From the NCBI GenBank assembly GCA_016930015.1, contig JAFGHR010000084.1, forward strand, positions 1 through 64,000: 64,000 nt of DNA, read 5' to 3'. The notes under the pieces are model-generated. The model saw only the letters and a list, made by a program, of their open reading frames with translations. It had not been told where the DNA came from and ran no database searches. Of the stretch, positions 17,539 to 25,620 are shown piece by piece. Numbering within the stretch: the stretch's first letter is position 1; each line of letters begins with the position of its first letter. The DNA comes from Anaerolineae bacterium (GTDB taxonomy: Bacteria > Chloroflexota > Anaerolineae > Aggregatilineales > Aggregatilineaceae). The translations under genes and the position numbers were made by a program.

Positions 17539-18327
17539 CTATTTAGGCTTGTAGGCGGTAATGCGCGCACTGTAGATGCGCGGCATTCCGTCTTTGCGCT
17601 CGATGATCTCTTCAGCGCCTACTTTATCCACGACCTCGATATTCACAAAGCCTGCTTCGCGTATCAGTCCGGCGTACTGCTCTGCATCAATCGCACCACT
17701 CACACACTCAGCCCAACTGTCCATATTGGCTTGCAGTTCGGGGCTGAAGTCGCCTTCGGTCACGATATCGCTGATCGACATGCGCCCGCCCGGTTTGAGG
17801 ACGCGGAACACGTCAGCAAATACGGCGGCTTTATCCGGCGAGAGGTTGATCACACAGTTGGATATCATGACGTCAATCGTGTTGTCCTTGACGGGCAAAT
17901 CTTCGATGTAGCCCTTGCGAAATTCGACGTTTTCCACGCCCATCTTGACCTTGTTGGCGTTGGCTTTGGCGAGCATTTGGGGCGTCATATCCACGCCGAT
18001 GACGTAGCCAGACTCACCAACCTGTTTCGCGGCCAAAAAGCAGTCAATGCCGCCGCCACTGCCGAGATCGAGCACCGTTTCGCCGGGATTCAGCGCGGCG
18101 ATGGTCACGGGGTCACCGCAGCCAAGCGAGAGGCCGGTCACATCGACGGGCAGATTTTCGAGTAACTGCGGATCGTAGAGTGTTGAAGAGCACTCGCAGT
18201 CGGCTGCGGCGCTCTGTGAGGAATCGCCGCAGCAGGATGACGCCTGACTTTGCTGTACCCGTTCTACGATGCTGCCGTAGTGTTCCTGTACGGCGTCGTG
18301 GATGGTGTCGATTTTGATCTGAGCCAT
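17539..18327 (-). CDS. arsM: Arsenite S-adenosylmethionine methyltransferase
   Basis: A 262-residue SAM-dependent methyltransferase that adds methyl groups to arsenite. The SAM-binding motif is [13 protein letters not shown] (~85-97). The Cys residues expected of ArsM are present: Cys70 in SLGCGDP, Cys158 in [12 protein letters not shown] and Cys208 in WAECVSGA, plus an N-terminal Cys pair (32-33) and Cys44/Cys46. The start is ATG 18327 with AGGAG 8 bases upstream; the longer frame to 18471 has no site. It follows arsR by 61 bases on the same strand, with an ArsR-like operator in the gap, so it is likely induced by As(III) or Sb(III). Confidence 0.92.
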   Translation of the reverse strand: MAQIKIDTIHDAVQEHYGSIVERVQQSQASSCCGDSSQSAAADCECSSTLYDPQLLENLPVDVTGLSLGCGDPVTIAALNPGETVLDLGSGGGIDCFLAAKQVGESGYVIGVDMTPQMLAKANANKVKMGVENVEFRKGYIEDLPVKDNTIDVMISNCVINLSPDKAAVFADVFRVLKPGGRMSISDIVTEGDFSPELQANMDSWAECVSGAIDAEQYAGLIREAGFVNIEVVDKVGAEEIIERKDGMPRIYSARITAYKPK

Positions 18328-18342
18328 GATTGAACTCCTGTT

Positions 18343-18362
18343 ACATTGATAACTATCGATAT
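18343..18362. promoter_or_regulatory. ArsR-type operator in front of arsM
   Basis: ACATTGATA-AC-TATCGATAT is a 9-2-9 inverted repeat with two mismatches. It is nearly the same as the operator inside the arsR promoter (18746-18765), which supports a second ArsR-controlled site between arsR and arsM. Confidence 0.65.
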
Positions 18363-18388
18363 GTTTGGGCAAAAAAAGAGCGTGTCGA

Positions 18389-18736
18389 TTATGGACACAA
18401 CGGACAATCCGGTTCGTCACGCGTATCAAGACCTGTCTCTGCACCAGCATTTTCGGCATAATCCGGCGCAAAGGTCTGCACCAATGCGCCGCAGCATACG
18501 GTTAGTTGCTGCTGGTTCAGCGTGTAGAAACGCTGGCGGCCTTCCTGGCGCACGATGACCAGATTCGCCTCTTCCAGCTTTTTCAGATGGTGGCTGACGG
18601 TGGGCTGATTGACCTTACCGCCGAGTTTGTCCACCACGTCATTCACGCTCAACCATACGCAGCACAGATGCTTCATGATTTCCTGGCGCGTATCGTCGGC
18701 CAGGGCTTTCGCAAAGAGAACAGGATCGACGCTCAT
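18389..18736 (-). CDS. arsR: ArsR-family metalloregulatory repressor
   Basis: A 115-residue winged-helix repressor. The DNA-recognition helix is [17 protein letters not shown] (~44-60), followed by the wing [10 protein letters not shown]. Likely As(III) ligands are Cys pairs 25-26 and 81-82 and the C-terminal CPLC (111-114); this arrangement differs from the classical CxC in helix 3 and resembles ArsR types with later-evolved sites. No ribosome-binding site precedes the ATG. The consensus promoter upstream would start the transcript at or beside the ATG, so the mRNA is probably leaderless. It should repress itself and arsM until As(III) binds. Confidence 0.9.
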   Translation of the reverse strand: MSVDPVLFAKALADDTRQEIMKHLCCVWLSVNDVVDKLGGKVNQPTVSHHLKKLEEANLVIVRQEGRQRFYTLNQQQLTVCCGALVQTFAPDYAENAGAETGLDTRDEPDCPLCP

Positions 18737-18742
18737 AATGGT

Positions 18743-18770
18743 ATTATATCGATATTTATCAATATGTCAA
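18743..18770 (-). promoter_or_regulatory. arsR promoter with embedded operator (leaderless)
   Basis: Read on the minus strand: TTGACA (18765-18770), a 16-bp spacer, TATAAT (18743-18748). Both boxes are perfect consensus. Only six bases separate the -10 box from the ATG at 18736, so transcription should begin at the start codon. The spacer and -10 contain the 9-2-9 inverted repeat ATATCGATA-TT-TATCAATAT (18746-18765), one mismatch, the expected ArsR operator. Confidence 0.85.
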
Positions 18771-18792
18771 GATTCATTAAGTTATGAACTGC

Positions 18793-18821
18793 TTGACATT
18801 TGGTAACGCACCGCGTATCAT
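18793..18821 (+). promoter_or_regulatory. Promoter of the T-box/trpB transcript
   Basis: TTGACA (18793-18798), a 17-bp spacer and TATCAT (18816-18821). It points away from the arsR promoter, whose -35 box lies 22 bases to the left. Transcription would start near 18828, just before the T-box leader. Confidence 0.8.
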
Positions 18822-18837
18822 TACGGGCGTAACAACA

Positions 18838-19164
18838 TTGAACCGGAAGAGTAAGCTTTGGCGCGCCGGACAGAAAATCGCCCCACCGGCTGAGAGGGCG
18901 AGACGGGCCAGCGTAAGCTGAATGGACCGGGGAGTTGCGCGGAGGCAATGCCGCGCCGGATTCGCCGCCGTTATCCAGGCGCAATGAGTGAGGCTGGCTT
19001 TTGCGCGTGTGCGCATGTTCCGCCAGGATTTCCGCCATCACCGGGCGGATTTTTGTTTTTTCGGCGGCATGACCGATCAACACGCAGCGGCGGCCAGACC
19101 TAACCAGGGTGGCACCACGGGTGTTACGCGCTCGTCCCTGGCCGTTCGGGGACGGGCGTTTTTG
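18838..19164 (+). ncRNA. T-box leader with Trp (UGG) specifier
   Basis: The leader starts with the AGTA-containing Stem I segment (CCGGAAGAGTAAGC). The specifier loop reads GCTGAATGGACC, giving UGG (18923-18925), the Trp codon. The T-box AACCAGGGTGGCACCACGGG lies at 19102-19121; its UGGC can pair with the GCCA end of tRNA-Trp. The terminator follows: GCTCGTCCC (19130-19138) with GGGACGGGC (19149-19157), then TTTTT. Uncharged tRNA-Trp should stabilise the antiterminator and allow trpB transcription. A second terminator-like hairpin (TCCGCC/GGCGGA, 19031-19049, then TTTTTGTTTTTT) sits between Stem I and the T-box. Confidence 0.9.
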
Positions 19165-19258
19165 ATTCCGACTCGCTCGCCAGCGGCGCGCTTGGGCCTC
19201 GAACAGTCTCAGACGTTTTTGCACGACCTTATTTAATACCCATAGGAGGCCTTAAGCC

Positions 19259-20653
19259 ATGCCCGATAAAATTCACACCAAGTACGTGCTCGACGAAACT
19301 GAAATGCCTCGCGCCTGGTACAACATTCTGCCCGACCTGCCGCACCCGCTGCCCGCTCCGCTGCATCCGGGGACACACCAGCCGATCGCGCCGGAGGATA
19401 TGCTGCCCATTTTCCCGATGGCGTTGATCGAGCAGGAAATGAGCTCGGAACGTTACATCGAAATCCCTGGGCCGGTGCGCGAAGTTCTTACCCAGTGGCG
19501 GCCCAGCCCGCTGTTTCGTGCCCGCCGCCTGGAAAAAGCGCTCGACACGCCCGCCCGCATTTATTATAAGTATGAAGGTGTCAGCCCGGTCGGCAGCCAC
19601 AAGCCGAATACCGCTGTCGCCCAGGTGTATTACAACAAAGAAGCTGGCATCAAAAAGATCAGCACCGAAACCGGCGCGGGCCAGTGGGGATCGTCACTGG
19701 CGATGGCCGGGGCCTTCTTTGGCGTGGAGATCGAGGTCTTCATGGTCAAAGTGAGCTACGAGCAAAAACCGTTCCGCCGCAGCATGATGCAAACATTCGG
19801 CGCGACTGTGCACGCCAGCCCAACCAATCTGACCGACGCCGGGCGTGGCGCGCTGGCCAAAGACCCGGACAATCCCGGCAGCCTGGGCCTGGCCATCAGT
19901 GAAGCGGTGGAAGTCGCCGTCAAGAGCGGCGGCACCATCAAGTATTCGCTGGGCAGCGTGCTGAATCATGTGCTGCTGCACCAGACCGTCGTGGGTGAAG
20001 AAGCGCTGCTGCAAATGGCTAAAGCCGACGATTACCCGGATATCGTGATCGGCTGTGCGGGCGGCGGCAGTAACATGGCCGGATTGATCATCCCCTTTGT
20101 GCGCGAAGCCCGCAAGAAAGCGCTGAATACGCGCTTCCTGGCTGCCGAACCGACGGCGTGCCCCAGCATGACACGCGGCGTCTACAGCTACGATTTTGGC
20201 GACACCGTCGGCATGACCCCGCTCATGAAGATGTACACGCTCGGCCACGACTTCATGCCGCCCGGAATCCATGCCGGTGGGCTGCGCTATCACGGCATGG
20301 CGCCGATCATGTCGCTGCTGCATGAGGAAGGCATTGTTGAGGCTCAATCCTACCACCAGAACAGCATCTTTGAGGCGGCGGTTTTGTTTGCCAAACAGGA
20401 AGGTATCATCTGCGCGCCGGAAAGCGCCCATGCCATCCGCGCGGTGATCGATGAGGCGCTGGAAGCCAAAGCCGCCGGTGAGGAACGCGTGATCCTGTTT
20501 AACCTGAGCGGTCACGGCCACTTTGACATGCTGTCCTACGACAAGTACTTCGAAGGGGCGCTCCAGGACTATGACTACCCGATTGAAGCCGTGCAGGATG
20601 CGCAGACCCGGCTGCCTACGATTGATGAAGCCGCGCTTGCGCCCGGTGACTAG
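19259..20653 (+). CDS. trpB: Tryptophan synthase beta chain, TrpB2 type
   Basis: A 464-residue PLP enzyme that joins indole and serine to make tryptophan. The PLP lysine is Lys115 in [22 protein letters not shown] and the phosphate-binding CAGGGSN loop are present. The length and the N-terminal extension ([20 protein letters not shown]) mark the TrpB2 class, which often works apart from TrpA. GGAGG lies 11 bases before the ATG. It is alone behind a Trp T-box, with no other trp gene nearby, and ends at a strong terminator. This fits a stand-alone indole-salvage enzyme made when Trp-tRNA charging falls. Confidence 0.93.
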   Translation: MPDKIHTKYVLDETEMPRAWYNILPDLPHPLPAPLHPGTHQPIAPEDMLPIFPMALIEQEMSSERYIEIPGPVREVLTQWRPSPLFRARRLEKALDTPARIYYKYEGVSPVGSHKPNTAVAQVYYNKEAGIKKISTETGAGQWGSSLAMAGAFFGVEIEVFMVKVSYEQKPFRRSMMQTFGATVHASPTNLTDAGRGALAKDPDNPGSLGLAISEAVEVAVKSGGTIKYSLGSVLNHVLLHQTVVGEEALLQMAKADDYPDIVIGCAGGGSNMAGLIIPFVREARKKALNTRFLAAEPTACPSMTRGVYSYDFGDTVGMTPLMKMYTLGHDFMPPGIHAGGLRYHGMAPIMSLLHEEGIVEAQSYHQNSIFEAAVLFAKQEGIICAPESAHAIRAVIDEALEAKAAGEERVILFNLSGHGHFDMLSYDKYFEGALQDYDYPIEAVQDAQTRLPTIDEAALAPGD

Positions 20654-20694
20654 GCCGAGGCCCGGCCAGCCGCTTTCCACCTGACGTGATTCAT

Positions 20695-20730
20695 ATCCCC
20701 CTGCGTGTGTGTATACGCAGGGGGATTTTC
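20695..20730 (+). terminator. Rho-independent terminator after trpB
   Basis: A perfect 12-bp stem (ATCCCCCTGCGT, 20695-20706, with ACGCAGGGGGAT, 20715-20726), an 8-base loop and TTTTC. It lies between trpB and a convergent gene. Confidence 0.92.
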
Positions 20731-20733
20731 TGT

Positions 20734-21024
20734 TCACTTACGAATGGAGCCGATCAGGTCATTAAACCGCTTGCGAACGTCGGGGAACTCCGGTTCCAGC
20801 TTCGACAGCGTGTCACCGGCGGTTTCCATGCCGCGCTTGTATCCGTCTTCGACGGCCTGGGCGATCAGTTTGCGGGTTTTGTCACCTTCATCGGGCGCAA
20901 ACAGGATCGCGATCACGGCACCAATGCCCAGCCCCAGCGCCATAAACAACAAAACCGTTACGACCTGGTTTCGCCGGGCGACACGCTCCGCCTCACGGCT
21001 GTAGTAAATGCGGTCGTTTGTCAT
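20734..21024 (-). CDS. YtxH-domain small membrane protein
   Basis: A 96-residue protein with one membrane segment (about 22-42, VVTVLLFMALGLGIGAVIAI) followed at once by LFAPDEGDKTRKLIAQ, the hallmark of the YtxH/gas-vesicle-like family, then a charged helix. The role of YtxH proteins is poorly known; in Bacillus relatives they are stress-induced. AAAGGA precedes the ATG. It is convergent with trpB and stands alone. Confidence 0.8.
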   Translation of the reverse strand: MTNDRIYYSREAERVARRNQVVTVLLFMALGLGIGAVIAILFAPDEGDKTRKLIAQAVEDGYKRGMETAGDTLSKLEPEFPDVRKRFNDLIGSIRK

Positions 21025-21108
21025 CTGGCATTGTCCTTTCCGTAGAGGTTTTCATTCACCGTTGCTTCCATTATCCATGATTTAGCGCCGCAGCACGAGC
21101 GGCCACGT

Positions 21109-21414
21109 TTACCCGGTAAGCGCGGCAGGCCCCAGGTGCTCGGTGATGATGCGCGCCAATGTATCGGCGTCTACCGCGTGGAACCACAATTCGTCGGGGT
21201 AGATAACGAGATTCGGACCCCCGCCGCACAAACTCAGACAGTTGGTGCTCTCCCACGTAACCGGACCGCGTGACATAAAGGCGGGGACCGGGTCACCCAA
21301 TGCATTACGCAGCATCTCTACCAGCGGTTCGGCCCGGCCATCCTGGTTACAGAATTCCCCCGTACACAGGACAACGCGTTTGCGCGCGCTTGTCCTGCCA
21401 CCTGACTCACTCAT
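21109..21414 (-). CDS. (2Fe-2S) ferredoxin of the thioredoxin-like type
   Basis: A 101-residue protein. The cluster ligands are CTGEFC (Cys-x4-Cys, ~17-22) and NCLSLC (Cys-x3-Cys, ~59-63), followed by GGGPNLVIYPDELWF. This is the pattern of thioredoxin-fold [2Fe-2S] ferredoxins, which carry electrons. It lies 2 bases after the stop of a metallo-beta-lactamase-fold gene on the same strand, so the two are co-transcribed and may act together. Confidence 0.85.
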   Translation of the reverse strand: MSESGGRTSARKRVVLCTGEFCNQDGRAEPLVEMLRNALGDPVPAFMSRGPVTWESTNCLSLCGGGPNLVIYPDELWFHAVDADTLARIITEHLGPAALTG

Positions 21415-21416
21415 GT

Positions 21417-22145
21417 TTACCCCCTCTGGTGCGCCAGCACGGCCAGCCGCGCCTCTAATGTATCGATGACATCCGGGCAGGCGTCCGCGTGGGGCGCGTG
21501 GGGAAATCCCGCTGCCAGATCGGATACCAGTGATGCCGATACATCAATCGGCGGACCGTGACCGGGTACGATCACGTCCGCCCTTGACACGATATGCGCC
21601 ACGCTGCGCCACGTTTGTATGATGTCATCTGGGGTGTAGTTGTTGGGCCAGTAGTAGCCCCACGCGCGCAGCCACTCGTCATCCAGCACGGCATCACCGG
21701 CGATCCAGATGGCGCGATGGTGTTGATCATAAAAAAACAGCGCCATCAACAGCGGGTGATGCCCCGGACAGTTTTCGGTATACAGGCCCGGCAATGCGTG
21801 CTGTTGACCGGTTCGCAGCGGGCGCAGGCGCGGCGGCACGGTCGTGTATGGCATGTGCAGCATATGATCGGCATGCAGGTGTGTGACAAACAAATACCCT
21901 ACATCGTCAAATACCGCGCCCACCGTCTCCAACTGCCGGACCGCATCAACCAAACCGGCCTCGGTGAAACACGGATCGGTGATAACGGTGTTATTCGGCT
22001 GCGGCGTTTGATCGTCCGGCCAGACCAGGACCGACGTGCAGCGGTGCTCCACCATGTGATCAACCACGCCATCCGGGCGCAGTGGAATCCGGCCCGTTTG
22101 CAGCACGATCCAGTTACAGCGCTGAGTTCCTGTGTCGATACCCAT
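21417..22145 (-). CDS. Metallo-beta-lactamase-fold hydrolase
   Basis: A 242-residue protein. The metal-binding motif THLHADH (~86-92), the bridging Asp in IAGDAVLDD (~147) and the last His in VPGHGPP (~198) are all present, so it should bind two metal ions and hydrolyse a thioester, lactone or similar bond. The substrate cannot be told from sequence. It forms a tight operon with the ferredoxin gene downstream. An N-terminal WIVLQTGRIPLRPDG strand resembles AttM/lactonase-type enzymes, but this is weak evidence. Confidence 0.8.
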   Translation of the reverse strand: MGIDTGTQRCNWIVLQTGRIPLRPDGVVDHMVEHRCTSVLVWPDDQTPQPNNTVITDPCFTEAGLVDAVRQLETVGAVFDDVGYLFVTHLHADHMLHMPYTTVPPRLRPLRTGQQHALPGLYTENCPGHHPLLMALFFYDQHHRAIWIAGDAVLDDEWLRAWGYYWPNNYTPDDIIQTWRSVAHIVSRADVIVPGHGPPIDVSASLVSDLAAGFPHAPHADACPDVIDTLEARLAVLAHQRG

Positions 22146-22162
22146 ACATGTCCCCGTTGTGG

Positions 22163-22261
22163 CTACCGGGTGGTTGAATCATCCACCGTCACTACTATCT
22201 TACCGTGAACTGCCGCATTTTCGAGTTGTTCGTGCACGTTCGGGGCAGCGGGTGACAGCCG
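22163..22261 (-). pseudogene. Possible C-terminal remnant of a zinc/quinone oxidoreductase-like gene
   Basis: On the minus strand the frame before TAG 22163-22165 reads NVHEQLENAAVHGKIVVTVD, like the end of medium-chain dehydrogenases (quinone oxidoreductase type, ...HExLEnxxxxGKvVlTV). No start or catalytic part is present, so it looks like the tail of a deleted gene. The match is short. The rest of the 22146-22450 gap shows nothing I can name. Confidence 0.4.
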
Positions 22262-22450
22262 CCGGGATTTGATGCCCTGACCGCGCTGGCCGCAGGTATG
22301 CGATAGTATGGTGTTAGTTAAGCGTTGGATAACGGTTAGCGTCGTGTAAGTTGGCCGCCGCCTGATCGTATCACCGCCGTCGAGCCGCGCCTGGTACCAG
22401 GGTCATATACTGGATCATGACGACCGTGTAGTGGGTATTTGAGGTGTGTC

Positions 22451-23578
22451 ATGGCCGGTAGAACGCTTCTCATGTTTCTGGTTGTGGTATTGATAACGGC
22501 GGGATGTACGTTGTACGATGCTGACGAACCATCCTCGACCGGTGTTCAGCCTGCCAACGCGCAGTCACTCGCGTTTTCCGGGGATACATCGGACGGTGCC
22601 CAGTCCGTGATGCTGAATGCGTCCTACAGCAGCGCGCCGACGAAACCCGCCGCCCAGTCGAATGCCCCCTGTCCGCCGCCTGACGGCTGGACTGCCTACC
22701 AGATGGCGATCAACGAAACGATCTACAGTGTGGCGGCGCGATCCGGGCTGAGCGCGCAGGACCTGCTGTTAGCCAACTGCCTGACCCAACCATCTGCGTT
22801 GGGGCCGGGAACGTGGTTGTACGTCCCGCTGCTGGCGGTGGCCGCACGCCCGGACACACTGCTGCCGCTGAGTATCAGCGCCCTGGTCGCCGATCCCGTC
22901 GAAGTGGGCGCGGGGGATACGGTTCACCTGACGTGGCAGGCGCAGGGGCCGGTGGTCCGGGTGCGCCTGGGCTGGATGTATTACAACCAGTTTGTAGAAG
23001 AAGCCGCCGATCTCCCGGCGATTGGGACATGGGCGCTGACCGTACCCGACGATGGGCGCGAATCGATCACCTACATGGTGCGGGTCGGCGACGGCCTGGC
23101 CGAAGTCGCCGCGCAAACGACGGTTCACGTCCGGTGCCCGCAAGACTGGTTTTTTAGTCCCTCACCGCCGGGCTGTCCTTCATCGGCGCTGGTCACAACC
23201 TTTTTAGAGCAGCCGTTTGAACACGGCACCATCGTGTATATGCCGGCGATGGCCGCGCATTACGTCTTGATCGCCGGGCAGCCGGGCCAGCGGCTCGCCG
23301 ATACATTTGTGCCCGGTATGCCGCTCACCGATGCGGGACTCGAGCCGCTGGTGCCCGCCGGGCTGCGCCAGCCGTCCGGCCCGATCAATCGTGCCTGGAA
23401 CAGCAGCGAAGGCATGCGCGAGGCGTTAGGGTTTGCGCTCGGTCCTCCCGCCGAGTTTACCGGCATGCTCCAGCGTGTGGCCGGGCCGTCGGGTGATGTG
23501 GTCTATTTTTCATCGGCAGCAGGGCAGGTGGTCGCGTTCGCCAATCGCCAGCCCTGGGGGGTGATCACGACTCAATAA
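22451..23578 (+). CDS. Lipoprotein with a LysM-like domain
   Basis: A 375-residue lipoprotein. The signal peptide ends in a lipobox, LITAGC, so the Cys near residue 18 is lipidated. Residues ~75-120 (GWTAYQMAINETIYSVAARS, then LLLANCL and GTWLYVPLL) match the LysM pattern that binds peptidoglycan. An Ig-like/cell-surface domain follows (VSAGDTVHLTWQ type, here VGAGDTVHLTWQAQGP), then an unknown domain with paired Cys. GAGG lies 7 bases before the ATG at 22451. It probably sits on the outside of the membrane and holds the cell wall. Confidence 0.75.
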   Translation: MAGRTLLMFLVVVLITAGCTLYDADEPSSTGVQPANAQSLAFSGDTSDGAQSVMLNASYSSAPTKPAAQSNAPCPPPDGWTAYQMAINETIYSVAARSGLSAQDLLLANCLTQPSALGPGTWLYVPLLAVAARPDTLLPLSISALVADPVEVGAGDTVHLTWQAQGPVVRVRLGWMYYNQFVEEAADLPAIGTWALTVPDDGRESITYMVRVGDGLAEVAAQTTVHVRCPQDWFFSPSPPGCPSSALVTTFLEQPFEHGTIVYMPAMAAHYVLIAGQPGQRLADTFVPGMPLTDAGLEPLVPAGLRQPSGPINRAWNSSEGMREALGFALGPPAEFTGMLQRVAGPSGDVVYFSSAAGQVVAFANRQPWGVITTQ

Positions 23579-23650
23579 GCCAGAATGCGGGCGGAAAACA
23601 GCTTATCCACACACCATTTTTTTACTTTTCCCAACAGTCGAGTTATTGTG

Positions 23651-23681
23651 TTGGCTTGGCTGTTGATTTCGCCTGTATAAT
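23651..23681 (+). promoter_or_regulatory. Possible promoter of the CNB/AAA+ operon
   Basis: A perfect -10 box TATAAT (23676-23681) with TTGGCT at 23651-23656. The 19-bp spacer is long, so the -35 box is uncertain. The start codon is about 98 bases downstream. Confidence 0.4.
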
Positions 23682-23778
23682 GGATAAGGACACATGGGAT
23701 GGCCCTGTCCTTTCTGTCCGTGCTCGCTGCACCATCGCCCGCGACGACGAGAGGGGAGACGGGTCAGGAGGTATAATC

Positions 23779-24252
23779 ATGTTTTTGGACAGTATCCCGA
23801 TTGACCAGGCGAATCATTGGTTGGTATCTTGGGGTTTCGAGGGTGAAGAGTTCGAAGCGCTCCGCGCGTATGCGGAGGAAGTCCATTATCCGGCACGCGC
23901 CACGATTTTTTCCGAAGGGGAACAGGCTGATGGCATGTACCTGGTGCTGGAAGGGATGGCGCTGGTCTTCACGGTCGACGAAAACGGGAACGAACAAACC
24001 ATCGGTATTGTTACCGAAGGCCAATCGTTCGGCGAATTAGGCGTATTGGTCCGGCAGCCGCGCCAGGCAACTGTTGCGGCAGGACTGAACGCGCGTTTGC
24101 TCAAGATTACACCCGCCACACTGGAAAAACTGGAAGCAGAGGAACCGGACCTTATCATGCGGCTGTACAAAGCGCTGGCGCAAACACTGGCGGAGCAGTG
24201 GGTGCGCGGTGGTCCGTTGTCCCGACAACTTCGGGGAGCATATAACCGATGA
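23779..24252 (+). CDS. Cyclic-nucleotide-binding (CNB/CRP-like) domain protein without HTH
   Basis: A 157-residue protein starting at ATG 23779 with GGAGG upstream. It is one CNB beta-barrel (~35-140): IFSEGEQADGMYLVLEG, then the phosphate-binding cassette FGELGVLVRQPRQATVAA. The cassette keeps FGEL and Arg but has RQA where cAMP binders usually have RSA/RTA, so ligand choice is open. No helix-turn-helix follows. The stop overlaps the start of the AAA+ gene (ATGA), so the two are translationally coupled and probably form a complex in which the ligand controls the ATPase. Confidence 0.85.
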   Translation: MFLDSIPIDQANHWLVSWGFEGEEFEALRAYAEEVHYPARATIFSEGEQADGMYLVLEGMALVFTVDENGNEQTIGIVTEGQSFGELGVLVRQPRQATVAAGLNARLLKITPATLEKLEAEEPDLIMRLYKALAQTLAEQWVRGGPLSRQLRGAYNR

Positions 24253-25589
24253 CCGATCAACTTGAGCATGAGGTGACGCGCGCCAGCAATAGTAATATGC
24301 GTATCGATCCGATCAAACAGTTGTTGCAGGCCCCCGGCACACCTGAAGAACTCGATATTCCAATCGCGGTTATCACCGACATCATATTTCGTATGCTCTT
24401 TACCGAAGGCCAGGTGAGCTTGCGGCGCTTTGCCGATGTCATCCGGCTGGATCGCAAAGTGCTCGACAAACTGCTGGAACGTATGCAGTACGACCAGTTG
24501 GTAGAGGTCGCCAGCGCGGGGCAGGTCGGGCGCTATACGTATACCTATGCCCTGACCGATGCCGGAGCAGATCGCGCCCGCGATGCGCTCGAACGCGGCC
24601 AGTATATTGGCCCAGCGCCGGTTCCGCTGGACAAATATAACCGGATGATCTTGTTTCAGACGGCGAACAAGCTCCGGCTCTCGCCGGACGAGGTGAAGGC
24701 GTCGTTGAATCACCTGATTCTGGCCGAAAACTTTCACAAGCGGATCGGCCCGGCGGTCAATGCGGGCACGTCGATCTTTTTGTACGGCCCGCCCGGCAAC
24801 GGTAAAACCACGATCGCTGAGGCGGTCGGCGGCCTGATTGGCGGGGCGGACCCCATCTGGCTGCCGTATGCGCTCAGTGTGGGCGGGTACATCGTCAGCA
24901 TTTATGATCCGCTGGTGTTTCACGAAATCGAGGTGACCAAAGACCAGCTCAAAGGAATGCGTACCAGCAGCCTGGCCGAAGTTGATCTGCGCTGGGGGTT
25001 GTTCCGACGCCCGGCGGTGGTTGTCGGCGGCGAGCTGACCATGGACGCGCTTGAACTGCGCCTCGACCCGATCGCCAAGTTTTATGAAGCGCCGCTCCAG
25101 CTTAAGGCCAATGGAGGCATGTTCCTGATCGATGACTTTGGCCGCCAGATGATGAGTCCGTCCGAACTGCTCAACCGCTGGATTGTGCCGCTGGAATCCG
25201 GGTTTGACCTGCTGCGGCTGCAAACCGGCCAGACGCTGCAAGTGCCGTTCCGCCAATTGATCGTGTTCAGCACCAACCTGGACCCGAACGAACTGGTCGA
25301 CGACGCGTTTTTGCGCCGTATCCAGATGAAGGTGCAGGTCGAAAGTCCGGACGAACGCATGTTTTTCCAGATTTTCGCCACCATGGCGCAGCAGTTGGAC
25401 GTGCCGCTCGAAAAAGACGGCTTTATGTACCTGCTGCAAAACTGGTACCGTAAAACAGGCCGCCAGATGCAGTCGGTACATCCGCGTGATATCCTGAAGA
25501 TTATCGTGGCGATGGCCGAATATGAGGATCTCCCGCCGCGCCTGACACCCGAAGCGATTGACGAAGCGTGTTCGAATTATTTTGTATAG
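24249..25589 (+). CDS. AAA+ ATPase with N-terminal winged-helix-like domain
   Basis: A 446-residue protein. Residues ~35-115 (VITDIIFRMLFTEGQVSLRR to LTDAGADRARDAL) look like a winged helix. The AAA+ core follows, with Walker A GPPGNGKT (~178-185), Walker B MFLIDDFGR (~293-301), a sensor-1-like FSTNLDP and an arginine-bearing DDAFLRRIQMKV. The overall plan resembles MoxR/RuvB-like ATPases that remodel proteins. It is coupled by a 4-base overlap to the CNB-domain gene upstream. I infer a nucleotide-regulated remodelling ATPase; the target is unknown. Confidence 0.8.
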   Translation: MTDQLEHEVTRASNSNMRIDPIKQLLQAPGTPEELDIPIAVITDIIFRMLFTEGQVSLRRFADVIRLDRKVLDKLLERMQYDQLVEVASAGQVGRYTYTYALTDAGADRARDALERGQYIGPAPVPLDKYNRMILFQTANKLRLSPDEVKASLNHLILAENFHKRIGPAVNAGTSIFLYGPPGNGKTTIAEAVGGLIGGADPIWLPYALSVGGYIVSIYDPLVFHEIEVTKDQLKGMRTSSLAEVDLRWGLFRRPAVVVGGELTMDALELRLDPIAKFYEAPLQLKANGGMFLIDDFGRQMMSPSELLNRWIVPLESGFDLLRLQTGQTLQVPFRQLIVFSTNLDPNELVDDAFLRRIQMKVQVESPDERMFFQIFATMAQQLDVPLEKDGFMYLLQNWYRKTGRQMQSVHPRDILKIIVAMAEYEDLPPRLTPEAIDEACSNYFV

Positions 25590-25620
25590 ACCGGATGTGT
25601 CAGACCGGCGTGACAAAACC

